Shown: in pieces, positions 45,831 to 57,894 of the stretch | Layout of the letters: each line of letters starts with the position of its first letter | Numbering within the stretch: the stretch's first letter is position 1 | Assembly (NCBI GenBank): GCA_014621425.1 | Contig: JAANBB010000047.1 | Coordinates: 62,001 to 126,000 of the forward strand | DNA: 64,000 nucleotides | From: Cylindrodendrum hubeiense | Lineage: Eukaryota; Ascomycota; Sordariomycetes; Hypocreales; Nectriaceae | Direction: 5' to 3' | Notes under the pieces: generated by a model | The model's input: only the letters and a program-made list of their open reading frames with translations | What the model was told of the DNA's origin: nothing | The model's database searches: none | Translations under genes and position numbers: made by a program

Positions 45831-47985
45831 ATGTTCACAATCTTTGGCGTCAACACTCCCTCCTCCAGCTCCAGCGAAAAGGCGTCACCCCCTCCTCAGC
45901 CGCCACGACCCAAGCGAGCCCAAGTCTCACGCGCATGCGACTGGTGTCGGCTCACGAGGGTCAAGTGTGACTCAGTGCGACCATGTCGCAGTTGCAAAGA
46001 GGCAAATCGGGAGTGTGTAAACGCTGGGCGCGATGACTTCAAGAGCGTGACTGCTGCGACGAAGTATGACCAAGATCATTCCGATTGAACGAGGACCATG
46101 GTGCTAATGCGGGCTTCATAGGGAGGTTCAGAAGCTAAGGGCCCAGGTGCAGGAGCTTGAAACAAAACTACTTGCTTCATCATCATTTAGTAAAGGAAGT
46201 CCCCGGAAACGGATTGGGCCTGTGAGGTGGAAAGGAGTGACGACCAACGGCATCCAATATGGCCCTTCATCACTTCCATACTTCATCCATCGCCTGGCCA
46301 CCTTTACAAATATGGACATTCCCCTAAGACCAAATCCAATTGGCCTCATTACTCCTCCCTGGGACGCAATAAAAAACTCTAACCGGCTACAGCGACAGCA
46401 ACAGGACGTGTTGCTCGACTTGTTCTGGCAAGGGTATCATGCCAGTCATCCAGTCCTTGACGAAGCCAGTTTCCGAAAACACTACAATTCTCTCTGGGAG
46501 AGCCCTTCGTTTAGAAAGCCCTGCCCGCTGGTTGACAGTGTGCTTGCTCTCTGCATCCAGTTTGGATCGACATATACGTCGTTCGGGGATTGCAATGAGA
46601 GCACCTCGAACACCCCGAGTACCCCGGGGAGGGAGTTTTATCTCCGAGCACAGTGCTACCTCAGCCAAAACCTGGAGTGTCAATCGTTGATGACTGCTCA
46701 ATGTTATTTTCTCAACGCCATATACCTTCTGGCGACCAACCATGTCAATTCAGCGCATTCCATGGTGGGGACTGCCATTCGAGTCGCCCAATCTCTTGGC
46801 CTGCACCAGGAAGGAAGCGGTGGAGAACCTATCGAAGAATCCGGACTCGGCGAATCGCGAAAACGGCTTTGGGATTGCCTTGTAACCTTGGACATTCAGC
46901 TCTCTATCCGCCTGGGTCGCCCGTTCGCCCTCCCAGACCTGCAGTCCGAGCATCATGGACCATATCCAGACAATCGGGCCGAGGCTGTCGGTCCAGCATA
47001 TTCTCTGAGTCCAAAGTCAGGAATCAACTGGCTGAGCTTTCTATATGAACGACGACGCCTGTTCGGGCTGGTCCGCGAGATCCACGATGAGTTCTACGCC
47101 GTGTGCGAGGACGTCCTAGAGGAGATCGACGCACCGGATTTCTACCAGCACGCTGCTTCTCGCGAAAAGTGTGCCAGATTCCTCTTTGAGCAAATGAAGA
47201 AACTCAAGAACTGGGCTCAAGAGCTCCCCGAAGGCCTCAAAACGCCGAGGCGAAACGGGATGCCTTTCTCAGTTGACCGCTCGCCTTTGGACCTGAGCCA
47301 CTGCGACCCTATCTGGCTGCAGCGACAGCGCCTTATTCTCGAAATTGAGTATCATTCGTGTTCTATCATCTTACGTCGACCATTCATCTCTTTTCTACCT
47401 ACACCAGCACTGGGAACCCTCACTAGCGACAATCACTGCATCGTGACCGGCAACTCCGCCATCGCGGTCACGAACATACTGCACCAGGCGATGAAAGATA
47501 GCGATATTCTCACTGGGTGTTACCAGGTGGTTAACTGGCAGCAAAATGCAATGTTCGGGTTGGCTGGCTTCGCTTGTGGATATCCCATTTGTCCATTGTC
47601 GCCTTCGGTGCGAAGATGTATGCCAACAGCTGCGGCCGTGTTCGAATTGGCCAGGGCCGCAGACAAGGCAGATTTGGCAAACAGCCTGAAAGACAAGACT
47701 TCGGAAATCCTGAAAGACTTTGGCCAGAAGATTGGTATTCCCAATCTCGCTACGATACCCTCGCCAAGAGGGAGTGGGAATTCCACAAGCACGAATGCTC
47801 AATCCCCAGTCAACCCAGACCTTGCGATGATGGAAATTGGCGACAGAATAGTGCCTGGCGCTGATGGGCTATTTGGAATCGATGCAGAAAACATGTGGAC
47901 TATGGATTGTCCAACTGGGACTTTGCTTTGGGGGGATTTGATGAGGGATTTTGGGACGGAACTGATGCCGCCCATCGCCGAGTGA
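45831..47985 (+). CDS. Zn2Cys6 / Fungal_trans transcription factor
   Basis: Two exons, 45831-46063 and 46122-47985, in phase (intron GTATGA..CATAG), 698 residues. The N-terminus holds the zinc cluster CDWCRLTRVKCDSVRPCRSC followed by KEANREC (C-x2-C-x6-C-x5-C-x2-C-x6-C). Right after the junction comes a short coiled-coil linker (VQKLRAQVQELETKL). The Fungal_trans domain shows LDLFWQGYHASHPVLDEASF, FYLRAQCYL, YLLATNHVNSAHSMVG, AIRVAQSLGLHQEG and KRLWDCLVTLDIQLSIRLGRP. This layout resembles XlnR/AraR-like and related metabolic regulators, but no ortholog can be claimed. The zinc motif favours CGG-type half sites. Its neighbours are an SDR (convergent) and the DUF3445 gene upstream. Confidence 0.92.
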
Positions 47986-48180
47986 AAAATAACACGTGAG
48001 GATCATGAAGAGTGAAGGGAGTTTATTTGCGAGCAACCTGCGGCTACTCTTTCAACGAAGGCCAGAAATACGACATTACATCGGACTAGAGTCCACCGAA
48101 AACGATTCTCCGTGCCCGATCATCTCGAAAACAGCAACGAGTTGCTACATCATACACATCATGAATCATGGATCGCACAT

Positions 48181-49249
48181 CTAGAAATACTGCTTAATCT
48201 GGTCCTCCGACCATGCCCAGAACTTCTCCGCCATTCCCGAGCCGCCTTCCGATTCGGGAAGTGAGCCCTTCTGAAGGTCGGCACGGATGGGCGCGAAGCG
48301 ACCCCACGGAACCACTAGAAATGCATGTCAGCGAGGCAATCATTACGACGGGCGTCATCAATTACCCCATATTCCTGTATTCTCGATGGTGATCTCTGGG
48401 GAAAGACCAGCAAAGAGTTCCGTGTAGGCTCCGTTGATGGCCGGGTAGCAGACGAATTTTCGTATGCCAGAAAACCACCAGGACGAGGTACGATCAAGCT
48501 CGCTACGCAAGTTACCCGGGTTAAGGGCCTATACTCCTTTAGTGCACCGTCAATAACATGGGTTCTTGATGACATACAACGCTGATAATGCCGTCTTGCT
48601 TGTATTTGCGAGCAAACTCAGTCGCGTGGTAGTAGTTTCCTACTTTACTAACGCCGTACTTGTGGAGGAGGCTTCGCGGCTTCTGGTAGTCCAGGTTGTC
48701 TGGCTCAAAGCCGTCTTTGGGGGATAGGGCGTCGACTGCAGAGCTGGAGACCCAGACAATACGGACAGAGTCTTTGGGCGCCGTCTTGGCTGTGGACTGG
48801 AGGAGGGGGGTGAGGTGCTTCGTGAAGAGGAATGGGCCAACGCAGTTTGTGCCGAGCTGCAGCTCATAGCCTTGCTTCGTCTTGGATCCCTCCGGAGGGG
48901 TCATTACGCCAGCATTGTTGAAGAGAATGTCGAGCTTGGTCTCGGCGGCGAGAAACTCCTTGGCTGAGGCAGAGATGGTGGTCAGGTCTGCGAGGTCCAG
49001 CTTCAGAAACTTGAGAGCGCCCTTGGACGACGGGTGCTGGTGCTGGATGGCGTCAATGGCGGCGCGGGCCTTTTCCTCGGTGCGAGAGGCGATCCAGACG
49101 GTCGCATTCTTGCTGTATAAGACCTGCGCAACCTCCTTGCCGACACCGGTGTTTCCGCCAGTGACGAGGCAGATGCGCCCCGACAGGTCCGGGACGTTGT
49201 CCTCGGTGAACAGCGGTTTGGGAGGGAAGGCCTGGCTTAGGGCATCCAT
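48181..49249 (-). CDS. short-chain dehydrogenase/reductase with one-base frameshift
   Basis: Three exons on the minus strand: 48578-49249, 48366-48529 and 48181-48314. It is an NAD(P)-dependent SDR of the retinol-dehydrogenase/WW-oxidoreductase-like type, about 322 residues if intact. Seen: LVTGGNTGVGKEVA for cofactor, LDLADL, LFNNAGVM, WVSSSAVDAL for catalytic Ser, and YGVSKVGNYYHATEFARK with Tyr-x3-Lys. Exon 2 begins ALNPGNLRSELDR and later reads YPAINGAYTELFAGLSPEITIENTG, but these two pieces are in different frames: one extra base around 48480 (in CGTCCTTGG of the sense strand) separates them. As printed the protein would end early at TAA near 48364. This is either a sequencing error or a recent inactivation. 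The catalytic half is unaffected. Confidence 0.8.
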
Positions 49250-50988
49250 CTTAGATCGCGGTATACAGTGGTCGCTTGGAAATAGAAGAAATGAAGAGTC
49301 AATGAGAGCGTGGAGGTGATAGTGGACTATGTTGGAAGAATTGGGCGGGTCGGTGTCTACTATGTAGATACGAAGGTTGGGACGACGAGATATGTAGTCG
49401 CAGGGTTGGTGTCGGCATTCGGACGGGCTAGCTTCTAAGGGACTGGCGTGATTTCACTCGGTGGTGGCGACCAGATGTCTATATCTGACGTCTTGATCAT
49501 AATGTCTGCCTAGAGATTCTCTGGGGATATTATAATAGTTCTCCGGTTCTCGAGCCGGCTGAACTAATGAGTTCAGGCCGACGAGCTCCAGACTGGGGGA
49601 CGTCATCCTCCACCTCGTGCTGAGCGCTAGTGCGAGACAGAGGTGGGCCAGGATGTGATTTAGTTCATAGTAGCACTGCTAATACGCATACTCATACTAA
49701 ACCTTTCAACACTGATACTCATTGTCTTTATATTTTACTCTGTGGTTAGTATCCAATTAGTAAAAGAGACGTGGGTATTTTCCACGGCCCTAGGCGTGGG
49801 CTGCGAACTACTACGTAGGATTCTACCCAGGCTCCAGGCTCCAGCTCCCAGCTCCAAGCTCCAAGCTCTAGGCCAGCTGTCATACGTCCAACACCGGCAC
49901 ATACCCGTGCTTATTCATAAAATATGACACCGGAGAAGTCGGATTGCAGAGTTGCGGGACTATTACAAAGTCTGCCGACTGCGACAACACGTGGGCTCAC
50001 CACATGCCAGCCCACGCAACTCAGGGCGGGCCAACAGCTGCTGGGGAACGAAGGTGGGAGGAAGGCGGAAGGTGGGGGGGGGATCGATGGGCGTGAATTG
50101 GGCGCGCCTTCCCTAAACGGGCGCAGCGACCATGTCACCATGTCGCCATGTCACCATGCCACCAGCAGGTGGCATGTGCCCACACCGAGCAAACAACCAG
50201 CCACAGCTGCCACACGACGACTGCCACACGACTGTCACACGAATGCCACACGAATGCCACACTTGGGAGCCCTTGCAGCCACACCGCGGGCCACCCCTGG
50301 CTCGTGCCGAGACGGACACCAGCCACACGGGCAGCCAAACAAGGCCCGGCTGAGCCACCTGGAGCCGCATCTGATGGCATGGCTTGACCTGCCGGTGAAC
50401 CAACCAACAACTCCATCTTGCACCTCTTCACGCTCCACGCTCCACACGCCAGACTATACGGGCTGTGCCTCGTTCCTATCTGCGTCTGAAGCTTCCCCTC
50501 GCCTCGCCCGCCCGTCCCCCGTCCCGCCATAGCTCCAGCCCTCGCTGCCGCTGACCTCGTCGCGCGCCCTCTCGTGCTGGCCCTGCCACCTCTGATGCGG
50601 CGGTTTGGCTGGCGCATTCGACCGACCGCGGGCACTGGGCAACCAACCATCGTCCTCCATCGTTGACCGCGTTTGTCTCCGAACAACACCCCGCGACCCA
50701 ACTCCCGCGCAACGACCAGTCCCAGGACATGCTCTGATCCCGGCGGCCAGGGCGCATTGCATTCTCTCTTCCGCGGGCCAGCCTCCGTTTGTCTTTCGTC
50801 CGTCGTCCGAGCTGCCCTCAGCCTTGCCGCCTCGTCCACTTGTCGTCCGTTTGTCGTCTGCTTGTTTGCGCCCTCTAGCGAAACCACAACCACGTCTGCG
50901 CCTGCATTGCCCGCGCTTCTGCCTCCGGCATCACCCTGTGCAACCTTGAACAGCTGTGACCGCATCGCATCGGCTTCGCCCTGCAACC
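49250..50988. other. intergenic, 1.7 kb, repeat-bearing GC-rich leader
   Basis: It contains CTCCAG-type repeats at about 49829-49868, a CCATGTCA/CCATGTCG octamer array at about 50130-50163 and TGCCACACGAA-type repeats at about 50210-50265. A 301-residue minus frame over 50135-51040 is low-complexity and has no family features. It is likely the promoter and 5' leader of the SWIB gene. Confidence 0.55.
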
Positions 50989-52048
50989 ATGAGCACCCCG
51001 TGTAAGGACTGCATGCTACCTCCCCACCCCTCCACGTCATGTTTACTAACAGAACCCCCCCGGCAGTGTCCTCCGAGGAGCGGAATCGCTACACCGCCAT
51101 CATCGACGGTATCCTCGAGACTGCCGACCTTGAAACCATCTCGCGAAAGAAGATCCGTCAGGGGTTGGAGACTGCATTGGGTGGCAAAGATCTGACTCAA
51201 CAGAAGGTGAGGAAACGGTCTCCAGCTGCGGCCAGGCTCTCTGCCCTGACCGCTGCCAACACCATCCCCAAGCTAGCTTGCAAATGCTAACCCATCGCCA
51301 TAGGACGCCATCAAGAAGCTCATCGAGGGGCGTTTCGACGCTGCCTCTGGTGCCTCCGTTCCCGACCCCGCGCCCATCAAACGCTCCGCCAGCCACGCCA
51401 CATCAGACGCCGGCGAGTCCGACCCCGACGCATCCCCCGAACCCGCGAGAAAGAAGGCCAAGCGCTCGTCGTCGGTCGAAGATGCCGATGCCCGCCTAGC
51501 TGCCCAGCTCCAGGCTCAAGAAAACAGTCTAGCCCGGAGCCGCAAAACCCGTGGCGGTAGCGACAAGGCCAAGGCCCCCAGGAAACCAAAGGCAAAGGCA
51601 AAGGCAGCACCGCGCAAGAAGAGCGCCAAGAAGGTCGGCGCCGACGATGACAGCGATGTGGAGTCTGGCGAGGGTGTGGTCAAGAAGAGGAAAGCTGGTG
51701 GCGGCTTCATGAAGCCCTTTAACCTCAGCCCTGCCCTTTCGGACCTTGTTGGTGAACCCCAGGTATGTGCATGGCTTTCATCAAAGCCCTTGTCGACTGC
51801 TGTCATATGACTTTGGTGTCAAGGCTCGCATTCTAGACAACTAGCTAACCACCTCTTTCCAGCTTTCCCGCCCGCAAGTAGTCAAGAAGTTATGGGAGCA
51901 CATCAAAGCAAACGAGCTGCAGGATCCCAAGGACAAGCGCCAGATCCTGTGTGATGACAAGATGCAAGCTGTTTTTAAGCAGGCCAAGGTCGACATGTTC
52001 CGGATGAACAAGGACATTGGAAACCACCTGTACCCTGTCGAAGAGTAA
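50989..52048 (+). CDS. DEK_C / SWIB domain protein (UAF30/TRI1-like)
   Basis: Four exons: 50989-51001, 51067-51206, 51304-51762 and 51863-52048, in phase, 265 residues. The first exon has only 13 nt. Residues about 6-60 form a DEK C-terminal-like helical DNA-binding unit (YTAIIDGILETADLETISRK, IRQGLETALG). A basic, Ser/Ala/Lys-rich linker carries nuclear-signal-like clusters (RKKAKRSSS, PRKKSAKK). Residues about 190-262 are a SWIB/MDM2 fold: FNLSPALSDLVGEPQLSRP, VVKKLWEHIKANELQDPKD, RQILCDDKMQAVF and FRMNKDIGNHLYP. This two-domain plan is that of yeast Uaf30/Tri1, tied to the RNA polymerase I upstream activation factor and chromatin. It is a nuclear, housekeeping-type gene. Confidence 0.93.
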
Positions 52049-52938
52049 GTTGACGTGGATGCTGGTGGGTAGGGGCATCGGAGCAGGAAGCCTCCGACAG
52101 ATATGACAGAGAGGACTGCGTTTTCGGCGCGCGGCGGCGTAACTGGCATTCATCGTTTGCTCATTTCGTTTATTTCCTCGGCGGCGGTCACATCATATGG
52201 ATAGGGGCATACTGGGTAGTTTCGTTGGAAGGGCTAGGCTTTGGGCATTGCGGCACCGGCTTTCTTCTGGACAGTCAATGGTTGATGAGGAAGGGTGAAT
52301 GCGTTATGGAGAAAGAGGGGGGAGACAGGCCTAGGAAAGGTGTCTCATTACCCGTATTATGATACAGTCAGTCTCGGTTTATCAAGATTGGCAAAACTCA
52401 AATAGTAGTTAGAACTACTGTCATGTCATCAGCAAGCCACATTTCCTTTTTGCGTGTTGCCTCCCCATCTTTGTCCATGTGATAGGTGTGCAAAACTTCT
52501 CGGCGTCGTGACTAGGCGACTTTTCTTTTTACGATTAGAAGTCCTGGCACTACTCGTAGGCTCACATGTCAAAGCCGGGGTTAATGACTACTATTGCGAC
52601 GAGTCTAGCATGCCCCGTTTGGCGGGACGCCGCGATCTTTCATTATTCTCACCCCAGGTAATGTTGGAGATGGTCCATCTAGATAATAACCATCTTAGGT
52701 TAGTGGAGAGTGGTACTATACAACAGAGACTCAGAAATGAGCAAGACTGTGCTTCCCAATGAGCAAGGATATATTTTTAGACAATATGATCATCATAAAG
52801 CTGCCATTGGGCATCATTACCGCTGAAGACATGGAAACGGGTTTGTAAGCTAACACACTGTCGGCAATGATCTTCACTGCTCCAAGGCACCCCGTCTCAC
52901 AGGTACTTCTCCGTGACTGAAATAGCACATAATTCAGA
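52049..52938. other. intergenic between convergent genes, 0.9 kb
   Basis: No gene is supported; it probably contains both 3' UTRs. Confidence 0.5.
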
Positions 52939-53381
52939 TTAATAAACACCGTCAGCGAAGTCAACAACGATGGCCTTGTCCACAAGAGCACCGATGGTTT
53001 TTATGAAAGCCTGATGAGCAGGATCTGTCTTGACATAGTAGTCCCGATCCTCAGCAGTGCTGAATTCCACAACAAATCCATGGGTAATTCCATTCTGCAA
53101 TCATTAATTCTCGCACAACTTCATCTAGAAAGTAATGGGACGTACCTGAAGGCCCTCAGGGGAGTTGTCCTGCCCTCCTTTCAGGGAGGTGATGTAGGCA
53201 GAGTTGGTGCTTGGGTGTAGGCAATCGGTCTTCAACGAAAGAAACTGTGCACAGGCCTAGCAAGCATGGTCAGTTACTTCTGCATCTGAAAACATCTTGT
53301 CTTCTGAGTACATACTGCCTTCACATCTTCCCGCTTCGTATCGGCTTTGAACTGAAAGAGGACTGTATGGGTAATACTCAT
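52939..53381 (-). CDS. Dabb (stress-responsive A/B barrel) protein
   Basis: Three exons on the minus strand: 53316-53381, 53146-53256 and 52939-53094, in phase, 110 residues. This is a single Dabb (dimeric alpha-beta barrel) domain, the normal length for stand-alone members. Seen: ITHTVLFQFKADTKREDVKA at the start, SAYITSLKGGQDNSPEGLQ in the middle, GITHGFVVEFSTAEDRDYYV and DPAHQAFIKTI at the end, with the His residues usual for the fold. Such proteins are cytosolic dimers seen in stress responses, and some act as cyclases in polyketide pathways. No biosynthetic genes are adjacent, so a general stress role is more likely. Confidence 0.9.
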
Positions 53382-53822
53382 CGTGGCGGTAGGCGCGAGA
53401 AAAAAAGAGCCGTGCGATCTCAGAAAGCCAAAGATCAATAAAGTTGCCAAGAAAACTGCCAGGTATATTCCAATTAGCCGACGTTGAATCATTGGTAGGT
53501 CAAGGTTGTAAATTAGTCGGACAGATCAAGCCTCGAGGTTGGGGGTCTAGGAGCATTTCCCCGCTCACGTCACGTGTAATATCAGGTCCCGATTTATTTA
53601 TAAGCGTAACTAGCCATTTCGTACGTGCAGTCGGAGATCAATCTCGATTTCTGTCGAGGTCTAGCCAAGCACCAACTATGTAAAACCAAAGGAACCGACT
53701 CACAACCCTTGACTTGATGGAGCAACTAAGGGTATTTGTACTCTTCTGATCCACCCGTCCTGCAATAGGACTGTATCGACGAATTGTCCTCCCCGCCAGC
53801 CAAGGTGAAGTGGCAATAGTAG
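53382..53822. other. short intergenic between tandem minus genes
   Basis: An alternative last exon of the next gene may lie here (see its entry); otherwise nothing was seen. Confidence 0.4.
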
Positions 53823-54501
53823 TCAAACATAGTGCCAATGAATCTTACCAGCTTCATCAGCTTCATCGAAACAATGTCCACACCACCCACAGTCCTTATC
53901 GCAGAGGCCATGGTTGTCGCCCACATCAGGATACCATCGTCCCGAACCTGAGTGAACTGAATAATTTCGGTTTGTAGGCGCTCTGTACTGAGATTTGCTC
54001 GGTTTCTTTGTTCGTTTCCGATTCTTTGGCTGCTGGATTGATGCACCTTCTTTAACAAAAGCCACTGGCTTGTTCCTCAAGCCCGCCGATTCACTTTGTT
54101 GCGGAAAGGAGTCACCCGAAGGGAAATTGGCAAGCTATCTAAGTGAGCTCATGAGCTTAGGATACTTAGATATTGCTGACCTCGGTTGTGTCTGAAAAGG
54201 TGTCAAAATTGGCACCCGGCGTGTCAGGGGCTACTGCACCGGGTCCCTCATCGGAGTGCTTAGGCGAATCTCTCCGATGATCACCAAGTGCCCTCTTGTC
54301 CTTAAAAGCCTTGCCACAAGTACAAATAGTCATGCGAGCAGTTGTCACTGGATTAGTTTCTCGTGGGATACTAGGAGATGTGCTGGACACCGTCTGATCT
54401 AGAGCGTGGCTTGGAGAATCATGATGGTGCTGGTTAAGAGCGTCAAGGCTCTTAAATTTCCTGCCGCAGCATGAAAGCACCGGAACGCCAGCGCTCGACA
54501 T
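53823..54501 (-). CDS. C2H2-like zinc-finger protein with Cys-rich C-terminal motif
   Basis: Two exons on the minus strand, 54181-54501 and 53823-54134, joined in phase (GTCAGC..GATAG), about 210 residues. Two related finger-like units are seen: CCGRKFKSLDALNQHHHDSPSH and CTCGKAFKDKRALGDHRRDSPKH, i.e. C-x-C or close with His pairs, not the classical C-x2-C. After a basic Lys-rich segment the chain has GLCDKDCGWCGHC, a tight four-Cys motif, near the C-terminus. I recall uncharacterised fungal proteins ending in such a motif but know no function. A strong donor (GTAAGA) near the stop could add another exon. An upstream Met at 54621 is in frame. Nuclear location is inference. Confidence 0.7.
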
Positions 54502-57500
54502 TTCAAATGCCGGCTGGTGATTTTCATGGAAGAAATAGGAATATAAGATGGCGCAGATGTGTATATCACAACCACAGTGGCGAGGCAGGGAAACACCCAG
54601 GGGATTAATTATGGAGGGCAAATGAATTTAGATTCTACCCCGCTTTGGACGAATGATTTTCTGGGCGTGTATGCAAAAACCTTTCGGATCTGGAAAATGT
54701 GGCGATTACACACCACTAGTAGCATGTCGTGCAACCAACGGTGAATTGTGTCCCCGAACGGAATGCACATTAATCCCTGCAGGCGGTACGTAGCTTGTCT
54801 TCTTTTTGATGCCCAACCATTTCCTCCTACTCCTCAACTATTGGCTACCTCACATTTTCATATGCTACCGCATAATTACAATCTTCTTCAAGGACCACAG
54901 CATGTGAGGCCGGTTGAAACAGTCTCTTAAGAGTAGCCATATAAATTGAAGGGCTACGTTGAATCAATCTCTGACTTGATTATCTACATAATATATCTAG
55001 GCCAAGGTGATTTGTGAAGGGCATGTGTGTATCTTATTTTGATGGCTAGTTGGATGTAAAATGATTCGGTCGCCTCGCAACTACTTTAAAAGTATAAATG
55101 CAAAGGCCCGAATGTAACGCAGTAGAATATAAACTGGTCAGTGAAAGTATGTAGGGCAAAAGATGGTACGGAATCTACCAACTTAGAATAAACAAAGAGA
55201 ATAAAAACAACCATCCAGGATCACTGAAGGAATAGCAAAATGAACCTTCTCTATTACTATGTAATTGAGTATGTAAAGAAGGATGCCCCTTACAATTTCC
55301 AGAGATTTCCCCAGTTATTATATACCCAGGAAATCCAAGGGAAATTCAAGGGAAATCCTCAGTACTATCCCTGGGCAATCAAGGTCATTTCCTCTGGGCT
55401 AGTCCAGACCGCCACAATGTGGTGAGATTCACCACTGAGGATGACGTCGGTGCCCTGCCGCCACATCGGTTTCCGTAACAAAAGAGATGCCCCATAAAAG
55501 AAGAGACGCCGATTTTGCTTTGAATCTACCTAGTAGCTCGTACAGCTCACGTGTCACCCTTACCAACCTGCCAAATCCACCCAACACAGTACTAGTCTCC
55601 ATAAAAAATGAAATACTCTCGCCCTTGTAACTGTCAACTTCAGTTCCTTAATCATGCAAGTTACTTCTCTGGCTAGATACTATGGAATCAGCAGCCTTTC
55701 ACTCTCGCCTAGGTGCCACAAGGAAGCCGAGGATAGGAATACTCATATTGTTGCGAGAAGCCTAGCCTCCCAACTCAATAATAATCTTCCACCCATCTTT
55801 AATCTTGTGAAAGCATATGGTACACGGGGGTCTAAAGGATTGGGGAATTCGATTGTAAACCCAAAGGGAACTTCACATCATGGTAAGAGTAATTCTTTTC
55901 TAGCTAAGCTGCCAGGATGGAATGGCAGGACAGCATGAGGAGTTAAGTTATCCCCCCTGTGCAGACCTTGACTAACTAGCACCAATCTAGCAAGAGATAA
56001 AATAAAGTATTGATTATAGTTATTAAGCTTATCTTTTTTATTTTATGATATTTCTTCCTGCATCATTGTCTTCATCAATTGAGCTGCCGTCGCCACCCTA
56101 TACAAACCATTGGTTGTTTTCCCATCTTATCAGGGCTCTTATCTCAGCTTGCCTATTGACTGGCTCTGCGTCAACGGCTTGCCACCTCCGCCTGTAATCC
56201 CTGGACTAGCAGGGGAGTCGAGGTGCCCATGGCCAGGGTGCCCAACCTAAGGTGGTCAGACTTACAGCGTGCAGCCCCTATTAGACGAGACATGCCTAGG
56301 CTCGTTAGAAGTCCCGTACTAGTTAGTCTGGAGCCCTAATTTCGAGGTAAAACTTTATACATAGCCACACTGCCATCCTGACGCTCCGGCACATGATTGA
56401 GAAGGCCTCACGGCGTTGGAGGCGCCAAGGCTGTTGGATAAGGGCTGTTAAATACGAGTCCTCTGGCTGACGGAAAAGTGGCCATCTTTTCCGACCTGAC
56501 CGCTGACGGAGATGCATGGTCGAGATAATCCTCGAATTACATGGCACAGCCGAATCCTCTTTAAGCTCATTCACCCCCAACCCCAAATGTCCGAGGTTTG
56601 GGGGATTGGCCATGGATGCATTAACCCCAACCTCAAGTTTCCGGGGAGGCTTGGCAAGCCGGACACGGATTTCGATGTTCCATCAATCAGAGCGGCGTAT
56701 TACCCCACAGTCGCGTTCCGTTGCTGCGCACAGGTGTAGTGCCGTATCTGAGTTGGCACTGTTGTAAGGGAGAGTGAGATGATGGAGTACCGTCACAACG
56801 TCCAATGTCACAATGTCTAATATCATAATGTCGAGACGCGTCGCTAGTGCCACCGAGCCGAGATGCATGGCAGCTGAGGGCGGTGCTGAAGCCCGGGATG
56901 CCACTGGAGCATCCTCGCGGCCGGCGTGCTGGTTGCCAATGTGCTCAGAGGCGATTCAGGGAAGCGGCAGCCCACACGAAGGGTCTCGACGCCTCCAACA
57001 AGCGGATCTGGCGACATCTTACTTGTGGATACTCAGTTAACTCTATCCCCGCAGCCGTCATTCCCCAGAGCCCCCGCGTTTAGGCTAATGCGGGGGCTGC
57101 GCCCGGAGAGGGAAACGACGACATCCCAGGCCAGTGTGCGGAGCGCAACGCACGGAGCGTGCGCCTGGTCGAGAGACAGATTGTCCATGGCCTGGGATGG
57201 GCAGAAATGGCCAGACTGGAGCGTCGCCGTGTCGAGCCAGCGGTCAATCACGGCCAGATCCTCAGACACGCTGCCCGATGCTGGCTCAATCGTCTTCAAA
57301 TTCAATCGACACATCCCGGGACAGCCTACAGCGCATGCAGCATGCTCCGGGCATACCCTACCTGGGCATACCCTACCTTAGCACACCCAGTAAGGCAGTT
57401 GTCTACCCCAACCTTACGGAGTACCGGCTGGTCTGCTTCCCGGACGCGCACTGTCTCTGCGCCGGCTCTCCACACCTCCATCCAGGAAACATTTGGGAGG

Positions 57501-57894
57501 CCCGGACGTCTCTGTTAAAGCCCATGTAGAATCAGGAGACCAGGGGTAAGACTGGCGTGTCAGGCGATCTCACTCTAACCCCGGGCCGCTTTCTCTGAGG
57601 TTGATCCCCAGGTCGGATTCTGTCGCTCCTTGCTCGTTCGCAGGGCTTCCCCTCATCTGATGCAGTGAGCCATCGGGGAGTGCAACCATCCTTATCAAGG
57701 CCGCATGGTCGCACCCGTTTTCTCTCTGGCCCTCCTCTCCCTCCCTTCTTATTTATTATCTTCTCTGGCCCATCTTGCAAATAGAGCCTATACTCGTCGA
57801 GAGAGATCCTGATCTCAGAGTAGCCGCCAAAACTCATTTGTAATAACCCTATTTGTTTCTTTCTCCAGAGAGCTACTGCTCCTAATCGCCCATC
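54502..57894. other. gene-poor stretch of 3.4 kb
   Basis: Its first half is AT-rich with many short broken frames; the second half is GC-richer. At 56792-56836 there are three tandem copies of a 15-nt unit (GTCACAACGTCCAAT, GTCACAATGTCTAAT, ATCATAATGTCGAGA). The frames at 55240-55425 and 55654-55938 have no convincing domain. The last 100 bp are the CT-rich leader of the permease gene. It probably holds decayed mobile DNA. Confidence 0.5.

Noticed and set aside
50135..51040. 301-residue minus-strand frame in the GC-rich leader
   Set aside because: Low-complexity, no domain, and it overlaps tandem repeats and the start of the SWIB gene.
55654..55938. 94-residue frame with a faint NTPase-like feel
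   Set aside because: No Walker motif and no neighbouring exons; similarity was too weak to name.
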